A stretch of 17,427 nt of DNA from an uncultured Blautia sp. (lineage in GTDB: Bacteria > Bacillota > Clostridia > Lachnospirales > Lachnospiraceae). The notes under the pieces are model-generated. The model did no database searches. It was given only the letters and a program-made list of their open reading frames with translations, and was not told the origin of the DNA. Position numbers and translations under genes: made by a program. This document shows, in pieces, positions 6,568 to 14,100 of the stretch (positions are counted from its first letter, which is position 1; each line of letters opens with the position of its first letter). The stretch spans positions 1 to 17,427 of the forward strand of contig CAMNGN010000024.1 in assembly GCA_946538475.1 (NCBI GenBank). Reading direction: 5' to 3'.

Positions 6568-7497
6568 ATGAGCAACCGGTATCGCCTTGTTACCAGAAGT
6601 GATTTTGACGGCCTCGCCTGTGCGATGATGCTGAAGAGCCTTGGAATGATAAATGATATCAAATTTGTCCATCCCAAGGATGTACAGGACGGGAAGATCG
6701 AACTTTCCAAAAATGATATCACAACCAACCTCCCCTATGATCCCCGGGTTGAGATTGCCTTCGACCATCACGAATCCGAGATCGACCGCCTGAAAGCAAC
6801 CGAAACCAACGGGAAGCTGATCATCGATCCCAACGCCCGCAGCGCTGCAAGAGTCGTCTACGACTATTATGGCGGGAAGGAAACGTTCCCCACCCTCTCC
6901 GATGAGCTGCTTACGGCAGTGGACAAAGGCGACAGCGCGGATTTTACGATCGATGAGATCCTGAATCCAAGCGGCTGGGTCCTTCTCCACTATCTGATGG
7001 ATGCCCGCACGGGGCTGGGCCGTTTCCACAATTTCCGCATCTCCAATTATGATCTGATGATGCAGCTCATCGACTACTGCATGGATCATTCCGTGGATGA
7101 GATCCTGGAGCTCCCGGATGTTAAAGAACGGGTGGATCTTTACTTTGAACAGGCAGAACTCTTTAAGGAGCAGCTTCTAAAGATCGCCAAGGTATATGAC
7201 AAAGTGGTCGTCCTGGATCTTCGCGATCAGGAAGTCATCTACGCCGGCAACCGTTTCATGATCTATGCTCTTTTTCCCGATACACAGATCTCTATTCATG
7301 TGGCATGGGGCTTTAAGAAGCAGAACACGGCTGTCATGATCGGTAAATCCATCGTAAATAAAACATCAGACGCAGATATCGGAGCCCTCTGCCTGAAGTA
7401 TGGCGGCGGCGGGCACAAAAACGCCGGCACCTGCCAGCTGGATAACGACACCGTGGATGCACAGCTTCCGGAGATCATCAACGCACTGAATATGTAA
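6568..7497 (+). CDS. DHH/DHHA1 family phosphoesterase
   Basis: A 309-residue manganese-type phosphoesterase. Motif I is SDFDG (11-15), the DHH signature is at 66-68 in AFDHHESE, a further metal motif DKGD is at 119-122, and the DHHA1 substrate-binding glycine loop GGGGHKNAGT is at 279-288. All catalytic motifs are present and the length fits the family. Relatives act as exopolyphosphatases or as NrnA-type oligoribonucleases that degrade very short RNAs, including pGpG from c-di-GMP breakdown; which one applies cannot be decided here. There are no membrane segments, so it is cytoplasmic. The very strong ribosome site AAAGGAGG and its own promoter suggest steady expression. It is divergent from the diguanylate cyclase gene 420 bases away. 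Confidence 0.9.
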   Translation: MSNRYRLVTRSDFDGLACAMMLKSLGMINDIKFVHPKDVQDGKIELSKNDITTNLPYDPRVEIAFDHHESEIDRLKATETNGKLIIDPNARSAARVVYDYYGGKETFPTLSDELLTAVDKGDSADFTIDEILNPSGWVLLHYLMDARTGLGRFHNFRISNYDLMMQLIDYCMDHSVDEILELPDVKERVDLYFEQAELFKEQLLKIAKVYDKVVVLDLRDQEVIYAGNRFMIYALFPDTQISIHVAWGFKKQNTAVMIGKSIVNKTSDADIGALCLKYGGGGHKNAGTCQLDNDTVDAQLPEIINALNM

Positions 7498-7501
7498 ACT
7501 T

Positions 7502-7544
7502 AAAAAAACGTCCGCAATCGATATAACAAAGGATCGCGGATGTT
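7502..7544 (-). terminator. Hairpin between convergent genes, minus-strand terminator
   Basis: A 13-bp stem (7507-7519 with 7532-7544, one G-U and one mismatch). Read on the minus strand it ends in seven T. It begins ten bases after the stop of the plus-strand DHH gene, so it may also slow that transcript, although the T-tract on that side is poor. Confidence 0.6.
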
Positions 7545-7570
7545 ATGTCCTTCCCTTAGCTCTACGTAAG

Positions 7571-7606
7571 AAAAGCCCGAGGTGAAGCGTTTCTGCTCCC
7601 TCGGGC
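7571..7606 (-). terminator. Hairpin with T-tract, minus-strand terminator
   Basis: GCCCGAGG at 7575-7582 pairs with CCTCGGGC at 7599-7606, and the minus strand runs on into TTTTC. Together with 7502-7544 it gives two successive stops for the transcript of the secreted acidic protein gene. Confidence 0.6.
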
Positions 7607-7736
7607 AATAACTGCATTGTTCAAATTAAAATATGTCCATCGCTTCCGTCAAGAAAAGCTACCATCAGTACCGTCGACGATTTCGCGGCTCTTTCGAGGA
7701 CAGGGCCTTTTTAAGCCTGTTTCATAATCATCGAAA

Positions 7737-8342
7737 TCAGGAAGCCGACTGAATCGAAGCCATTACCACTCCCCAAACCAACTCTGCATTTTCTTCAGAC
7801 GCAGGTGTACAGGTAACCTCAAGGGCGTAGCCTGCTTCTGTTGTGAAAGTAATATTCATACTGTCGTTTTCCGGCATCTTGTAGGTAACGCAGGGGAAGC
7901 CATTTACCGTGCCTGCTTCCACCTCAGCCACATCATCTTCCGAAGCCAGATATTCGGCATATTCCTCAAGAGACATTCCGTTGACATCAACGTAAACAAC
8001 AGCTACAGCAGCGGACTCATCCTCCGGCATGAAATAACCGATATATCCGTTTTCTTTATCTTCATCTGTAAGTTCAACCGGGTCGCAGCCTTCCGGAAGC
8101 CAGATCTTTACGTCGATCTCGTCAAAGGTGTGGAAATCTCCGTTCACTTCTCCTGCCTCAAGAATAGGTTCAACATCCTCCCAATTCAAGGAGTTCGTCC
8201 CTTCTTCGGTCGTCTCTTCTTCCGTGGTCTCCTCTGTCGCAGTTTCTTCTGCAACAGTCTCTTCTGCAGGCTCCTCAGCAAAGACTGCAGTACCGCTCAT
8301 CATTATGCTTAATGTCATGGCTGCCAGTAAAAACTTTTTCAT
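7737..8342 (-). CDS. Secreted acidic protein with Glu/Thr-rich linker
   Basis: A 201-residue exported protein. The signal peptide is residues 1-22 with cleavage expected after AVFA. Next comes a low-complexity stretch of EET-type repeats (about 23-50), then a folded domain of about 150 residues (WEDVEPILEAG, FDEIDVKIWLPEG, VDVNGMSLEEYAEYL, ending EVTCTPASEENAELVW). The protein is strongly acidic. From memory, similar secreted proteins occur in gut Clostridia without known function; this is unchecked. The ATG at 8342 is preferred over the TTG at 8363 because AAAGGAG lies between them and it begins the signal peptide. A TATAAT promoter and a CTG-N10-CAG palindrome lie upstream, next to the regulator gene, which suggests control by that regulator. 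Confidence 0.82.
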   Translation of the reverse strand: MKKFLLAAMTLSIMMSGTAVFAEEPAEETVAEETATEETTEEETTEEGTNSLNWEDVEPILEAGEVNGDFHTFDEIDVKIWLPEGCDPVELTDEDKENGYIGYFMPEDESAAVAVVYVDVNGMSLEEYAEYLASEDDVAEVEAGTVNGFPCVTYKMPENDSMNITFTTEAGYALEVTCTPASEENAELVWGVVMASIQSAS

Positions 8343-8391
8343 AGGGTATAACTCTCCTTTCAAACAGCTATGTTATTTTGTAAGCAAACTC

Positions 8392-8397
8392 ATTATA
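8392..8397 (-). promoter_or_regulatory. -10 element (TATAAT) of the secreted acidic protein gene
   Basis: A perfect TATAAT on the minus strand, 49 bases before the start codon. No good -35 is visible; the palindrome at 8421-8436 overlaps that position, as expected for an activated promoter. Confidence 0.55.
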
Positions 8398-8420
8398 CCT
8401 CTCTTCGTTTTTACTTCATA

Positions 8421-8436
8421 CTGTACTTTGGTACAG
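8421..8436 (-). promoter_or_regulatory. Perfect palindrome CTGTAC-N4-GTACAG, candidate LuxR-type operator
   Basis: A 16-base inverted repeat of the form CTG-N10-CAG, the core spacing of lux-box sites recognised by LuxR-type helix-turn-helix domains. Its centre is about 43 bases upstream of the start expected from the TATAAT at 8392-8397. It begins four bases beyond the stop codon of the LuxR-type regulator gene. Read as RNA it is only a 6-bp hairpin without a U-tract, so a terminator role is less likely. Confidence 0.5.
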
Positions 8437-8439
8437 TCA

Positions 8440-10824
8440 CTATCGGATATCCCCCAACTCTGCTGCCCGGTTTAAGGCTTCTGCTCTCGTTGTAACACCG
8501 AGCTTCTGATAGATCAGGCGGCAAAAATGCTTCACTGTCCGTTCCTTTATATTTAATATAGACGCTATTTTTGCATTTTTATACCCGGCGATCAGCAAGG
8601 AATAGACTTGATATTCCCGATCGGTAAAAGCCGGTTTGACAGCCATCTGCTTCATATAGCCGGGATAATTAGCTGCCTGACGACGCGTCAGTTCCAGAAC
8701 TCCCCTCTCCCAGGGTTCATCCGAAAGTTCCATTTCGTTCAGCATGTCAATGATCGCCATGCCTTCATCCGCTATCACCCGTGCCAGGCTGTATTGCTTT
8801 GCCAGCTTTAATGCCTCAGCCATTCTGTCCCGCCACGCCTTTTCTCCGTTGCGATAGTGATCAACAGCTTCCAGCAGATTGAGCCGGATCAGCATATAAG
8901 GTCTGTCATAGCTTGTAAAATACTGCCTTAGAATCGTGGTAAGAAACGGAATCTTTTTCCTCTTTCCAAGAATAATGTACATACGTAATTTAAGCATGTA
9001 ACTATATCTGTCCAGAATGATAAATTCACCGGTCTCATCAGGTGCTTCCGTTTCGGCCCAGTTACGAGCAGCGTAAACCTCTCCTTGCAGAAGCATCAGC
9101 CAATGTCTGAACACGATGAGATTCTTTTCCAATCTTTTTGGATGCTGTTCCGGCAAAGACCTGATCGCATTGTCCATCATATGGATTGCCTCTTCCGCAT
9201 TTCCCCTTGCCGCTTCAATCCTTCCTTGGATTCCAACAGCAGCATAGTGCATTTCCGGATTATCCGTAACTCGTTGTATTCCTTCCCGGATTTTTGTCAT
9301 TGCTGCAGAATAATCCCCGTCAAGGTTTGTCTCCAGCTCATACTCCGCGATCGCGATATCCGCCACGCCTCTCCCTCCGGGGCCCAAGGCCGTTTCCACA
9401 GGGATTCTGAACAGCCGATAGATATTCCGCCCGTGAGGTACCCACCGACAAAAATCAAGGCCGCCATTCATCAGACTTGTGCTGTTCCCGGCAACATTGA
9501 AACCGTTTTTCCATAAAACCGAACTCCTTAATCCGGGATTTTTGGCTGCTGCAAGGAGCTTTTTCAGTATATGTCCGGTTCCGAACCAGGAAAGAGACAA
9601 GTCAAGATAAGCCTTCATCTCTTCCGCTGTTTTGTGCTGTACATCTGAAGAATCTGTCCGCCTGATAAACCTCTCAAGCTCGTTGTACCATCCGGCGCTT
9701 TGCTCGGCATGTCCCAGGAGGCTCTCGATCTCGCATTTTCCTTTGATCAGCTCCGGATGTGTAAGGATCGTCTCTTTTGTGAGCAAGGAATATCCTTCTC
9801 TGAGATTCACACAATTGCCATCTGCAGGCCGATTATAGGCAGCACCAATCAGCAGCTCAATGATCTTATCTACATCGCCCAGCTGTTTGTAACAGGAAAT
9901 GGCCTTCGGAATCTCACCTTCCTTTTCATAGTACAAAGCTGCTTTTTTATACTGCCCATGTATATAGTCCATACTGTAAAGGTTTCGCATCTCGTCATAA
10001 AGTGCCTGCCTCACAATGGGAATAAACAAAAATCTTCGTTCCCTGCCTTGCAGCAGCATATATGATTTCTTTGCGATGTCCTCCATAATTTGGGGAGCAT
10101 CATTTCTTCCTGTCAATGTCCGGGCCAAATCTCCGGAAAGGCTTTCAAACAGAGCCAGATCATACAAGAACTGCCTTTCATATTCCGGAAAAGTTCGAAA
10201 CACATCGGAAACCACTACTCGCCTGATTTCCAATCTGGTTTCATCGATCAGCAAATGAAAAGATTCGTTGTCATGTCTCAGAATCTTCTGTGCAAGAATA
10301 TGCAGACCATATGGCCATCCCCACAATCTGTCAAGGATCATCCTGACTTCTGCAGGAACAAGTTCTATCCCATACTCCAGAAAAAGCTGAATGATCTCCT
10401 CTTCGTCGAACATGACATAATCCCTGCCCATTACAACGATATTGCCAATCAAACACTGTTTGTCGAGCTTCGCCGGAAGCTGCGCTCTGCCGGCAAGAAC
10501 AGCATGTTGTCTCTTCGGAAGGCTGCTAAGCATCTCCGACAACTCTTCTGATATCGATTCAGATAGGTTATCTACGTTGTCAATAACAAGGAGAAAGTCT
10601 TTGGCTTCGGCAATGCTCTCTTTGAAGGCAGTCCAATCATCCTTCCTTGAGTTGAAGCGGAGGATCGGTCCGTCCCAGATTTCGCAAAGCTGATCCAGCA
10701 GGATCGTTTTCCCGCTATAGAAAAAAGAGGAAACATACACGATTCCTCCTTCTTTTATGTTTCCGATCAACTCTCTCACTTTTTCTGTTCTGTGAATGAT
10801 AGGAAGTCGTGCCACAATGATCAC
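8440..10824 (-). CDS. MalT/LAL-type STAND ATPase regulator with LuxR DNA-binding domain
   Basis: A 794-residue transcription regulator. The N-terminal NTPase region has a degenerate P-loop SSFFYSGKT (32-40; the first glycine is Ser33) and a Walker B FLLVIDNVDN (77-86). A winged-helix region follows, then a long helical TPR-like part (about 300-700) typical of the signal-binding arm in this family. The C-terminal 62 residues are a LuxR/GerE helix-turn-helix (FTDREYQVYSLLIAGYKNAK, then RTVKHFCRLIYQKLGV). Family members activate transcription when an inducer and ATP trigger oligomerisation. The start is GTG with GGAG six bases upstream. It lies directly upstream of, and in the same direction as, the secreted acidic protein gene, whose promoter holds a palindrome suited to a LuxR-type domain. 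The inducer is unknown. Confidence 0.9.
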   Translation of the reverse strand: MIIVARLPIIHRTEKVRELIGNIKEGGIVYVSSFFYSGKTILLDQLCEIWDGPILRFNSRKDDWTAFKESIAEAKDFLLVIDNVDNLSESISEELSEMLSSLPKRQHAVLAGRAQLPAKLDKQCLIGNIVVMGRDYVMFDEEEIIQLFLEYGIELVPAEVRMILDRLWGWPYGLHILAQKILRHDNESFHLLIDETRLEIRRVVVSDVFRTFPEYERQFLYDLALFESLSGDLARTLTGRNDAPQIMEDIAKKSYMLLQGRERRFLFIPIVRQALYDEMRNLYSMDYIHGQYKKAALYYEKEGEIPKAISCYKQLGDVDKIIELLIGAAYNRPADGNCVNLREGYSLLTKETILTHPELIKGKCEIESLLGHAEQSAGWYNELERFIRRTDSSDVQHKTAEEMKAYLDLSLSWFGTGHILKKLLAAAKNPGLRSSVLWKNGFNVAGNSTSLMNGGLDFCRWVPHGRNIYRLFRIPVETALGPGGRGVADIAIAEYELETNLDGDYSAAMTKIREGIQRVTDNPEMHYAAVGIQGRIEAARGNAEEAIHMMDNAIRSLPEQHPKRLEKNLIVFRHWLMLLQGEVYAARNWAETEAPDETGEFIILDRYSYMLKLRMYIILGKRKKIPFLTTILRQYFTSYDRPYMLIRLNLLEAVDHYRNGEKAWRDRMAEALKLAKQYSLARVIADEGMAIIDMLNEMELSDEPWERGVLELTRRQAANYPGYMKQMAVKPAFTDREYQVYSLLIAGYKNAKIASILNIKERTVKHFCRLIYQKLGVTTRAEALNRAAELGDIR

Positions 10825-10840
10825 CTGCCTCTCCGGTTAT

Positions 10841-10846
10841 ATTGTA
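10841..10846 (-). promoter_or_regulatory. Possible -10 element (TACAAT) of the regulator gene
   Basis: TACAAT on the minus strand, 16 bases before the GTG start, without a clear -35. If used, the leader would be only about ten bases. The gap 10825-11186 holds nothing else I can support except the terminator at 11054-11093. Confidence 0.25.
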
Positions 10847-11053
10847 CTGCAGCAAGAAGAATTAATCCATAAGAGGTTTTGTAGAATCAAGAAGTATTTA
10901 TTACATAGCGCAAACAGGGCGACTACGTGCGGCGATTCTTGATGATTTTCTGTATGACTTGACCATCTATGGCAAAACGCAGATTTAAACGATGAGGAGA
11001 ATATGCAACGTGGTCAACAGTTCAAAACAGTACTCTCGGTGAGTGCAATTCCA

Positions 11054-11093
11054 ACATTAAAAGGCCCCGTCCTCATGCGAGGACAGGGCCTTT
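11054..11093 (-). terminator. Strong intrinsic terminator of the binding protein-phosphodiesterase operon
   Basis: A 15-bp stem (11060-11074 with 11079-11093) closed by a 4-base loop. On the minus-strand RNA every position pairs (one G-U) and it runs into TTTTAATGTT. On the plus strand one pair is a mismatch and the T-tract is short. Confidence 0.85.
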
Positions 11094-11186
11094 GTACGCT
11101 TTCCCACCGCGCTCTCTTTCCCGGAGAGGAGCTCAGTTCTGTTTTTCCATGTCTTATAATTAGAGCATAGTTCAACTCCTGTTCAT

Positions 11187-14100
11187 TTATCCGCAAAGTT
11201 TCTCCGCTCTGTCGAACACGGATGTCACGCTTTCTGTTCCATTATATTTTGCCATACCGCAGGGTACCTCCACACCGCCGGTTTCTCTGTTCTTGCGGTT
11301 GATCTCCTCCAGCTCCGCAATCAGCTCGTCGATGTGCTCGTAATCATGCCCCTCGGCAATAACCGCGAATCGATCTCCCTCAACGCGGAATACCGGGCTG
11401 TGATTGAATGTTCGGCAGATGACAGAGCATGCATCGCGAATCAGCTGATCACCCGCAGCACGCCCCTGTGATTCATTGACCCACTCAAGCCCGTATACGC
11501 GGCAGATAACGATCGCATAGCGAATAGTATCCTGACGGGCCAGCATCTCAGACATGCTTTCATAGGCCGACCTGTTTTTCACACCCGTGAGTACATCAAG
11601 CCTGGCCTCTCTGCGGGCGGAGGACAGCTGCCGTTCATACGCCTGTTCATGCTTCATCTGCGCATCAATATCATTCACACCGATAATCAGCACCGGTCTG
11701 TCCTGTTCTTTTACCAGCGCAGCCTTGAGGCTCATAAACCGTGGTTCTCCATCCATCATAAGCCTGTATTGGAAGGAATAAACACCGGTTTTCTGAACCT
11801 TTTCCAGAATGTTTTCCCGAGTGATCAGCATCTGGAATTTCGGCAGATCCTCAGGATAGACAACTCGCAGTGCTTCCTTTTGAGCCTGCGCGAAGAAATC
11901 CTCTCCCTTGGTAGGAATGCCAAGTCCGGCATAATCTTTGCTTGCTCTGTATTCCACGTAACGACCCGTGTCAGGATCAATGGTGTAGATGCATATAAAG
12001 CCCTGTGTGAGCGCAATGACACGAGAATATATGGTTTTTTCTGCCTGAAGCCGTGACAGGGATTCTTTTTCCCTCATCTGCGCGTCCACGTTGCTGACGC
12101 CGACGATAATGTGAGAGTTATCGCCCGGCATACGCACAGCCTTCATCTCTACGTAGACAGGATTGTCGTTCATTGTCAGCCGATAGGACAATTTGAACTT
12201 TCCATCGCCGTCCAGAGCGCTGAGTACATTCTCCCTGGTGAAAGCCTTCACAAAAGACTCCCTGTCATCCTTGTACAGCTGTGTCATAGCCTCTTTGCGG
12301 GATTCGGCAAAGAAGTTCGTCCCATGTCTTTCGAAGGCAAGATCTTCCCGATATGAATCAGGATTGTATTTAATGAACTGTTCTGTTTCGAGATTCACGT
12401 AATACAGATCAATATAATCTGCCGCAAAAGCCCTGGCCATCCGGCTGTAATTCGTCCCGCTGCTCTCTTCTTTTATGACCGCTAATATTACCAAAACGAT
12501 AGCCGAGGTCCCGGTAACCGGGTTAACAGCCACACGGCGTATGAATGTATGAACCACCGTATCTTCATTCACTTTATCATCTGTTATTACCCTGTTTCCA
12601 TCCTTAGCACACTGTACGATCGTTCTGAATACTGCCGTTCCGGGCTCTGCGGGAAGATTCTCACAGTCGATCTCTTCCGTACTATAGTTAACACCTATAG
12701 TACATTCCAGGAAATCCCGGTAGGAACGGTTGCAGCGGTTGAACCGCGCTTTCGTCCCGGTGACCTCTATTATACTCATTGGCAGTGTGTCGAAATACTG
12801 GTTAAGAGACTCGTCTTCCTCCTTGGCAAAAGCAGTCAGGTCATGCAGGTTGATACGCCCGATCGAGGAATAGTAATCTGCTTCATCCGGGTTTTCGTAA
12901 ACCGGAGCAGTTCCGATTTCCGTCAGCGCAATAATGCCCTCAAAGGGAAGAGGCTTTCCGTAGTAGTACCCCTGTATCCTCGTACAGCCAATCTCCCGCA
13001 GAAATTCCACCTGTTCAAGCTGTTCCACGCCTTCGCACACGGTTTCTGTTCCCAGAGCAATAGCCATGTTCATCAGCTCCGTCAGGATGATCCTGCTCTC
13101 GTCGCCCTCATCAAACCTCTCCATGAAGCGCATATCGAATTTGATGAGATCGAAATGGATCTGCTGCAGCACGTCCAGTGAGGAATAGCCGCTTCCGAAA
13201 TCATCCATCCATACAGGGAAACCCAGCTGACGGAACCTGGAAACCTGCTCCTTCATGAAATCAAAATCCCCGCCGATCACACTTTCCGTTATTTCTATGG
13301 TAATCATAGACCGGCTGATTCCCGCTCCATCCACTCTGCGGCGGATCTCCTCCACTACATCGCAGCTTATGAAGTCCATGCGGGACAGGTTGACGGACTG
13401 CGGCACCGGCGGAAAGCCGGCCTCGACCTGCTTTTTCATCTTCTCCAGCACCTGATCCACGACATAGAGATCGAGTTTATAGATCAGCTTGGATTCCTCC
13501 AGCGCAGGAATAAACTCCCCGGGAGAAATGAATCCGAGAACAGGGTCGATCCAACGGGACAGCGCTTCTTCATCGCAAACCATGCCATTTGCAGTGCGAA
13601 TGATCGGCTGATAATATACCTTTACCCATCCCTCGGACAGAGCTCTGTCCAGGTTATGGATGATATAAGTATACATTTCTCCTTTTTTCAGCATTACTTC
13701 GTCATAATAAGTGATGCCGGACTCAAGTTCTCCCTTCTTTTGATCACAGGCGAACTTGGCGCGATCACAGGCGAGGTTTACGTCAATTGACTCTATGGAG
13801 TCAGGATATACACCGATACGAACTGCCAGACGTTTCCCGTTGTTGGCAGCTTCGCAGGCCTGCAGAACGGTCCCCAGGTCATTTTCGACATGTTCTTCGT
13901 CCGATACCGCCGCAAAATGATCCTCACTGAATCGGCAAACCCGATCATGTCCGAACTGCCGGGCCAGAATTTCCGCGAAGTTCAAAATTACCCGATCGCC
14001 CATTTCAAAGCCGTACTGCCTGTTGATACTCTTCAATCCGATAATATCGAAATAGAGCATGACAGGCTTCAGGTCTTCCGAAAGCAGCTGCTTTCTCGCC

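Noticed and set aside
6221..6571. Open frame of 116 codons ahead of the DHH gene
   Set aside because: It runs over the DHH promoter and into its start codon, lacks a ribosome site, and contains the tandem decamer and the REP-like half-unit; the composition is that of translated AT-rich intergenic DNA.
10886..10943. Inverted repeat ATCAAGAA/TTCTTGAT
   Set aside because: Eight bases with a 42-base gap in AT-rich sequence; not distinct enough from chance, and no transposase is nearby.
10866..10988. Plus-strand 40-codon stretch without start codon ending LDDFLYDLTIYGKTQI
   Set aside because: It looks faintly protein-like, perhaps a relic of a lost gene, but I cannot assign a family and it is too short to support as a feature.
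11003..11170. Plus-strand 55-codon frame preceded by GAGGAGAAT
   Set aside because: Its ribosome site is too close to the ATG and the frame reads straight through the operon terminator hairpin, so it is probably fortuitous.
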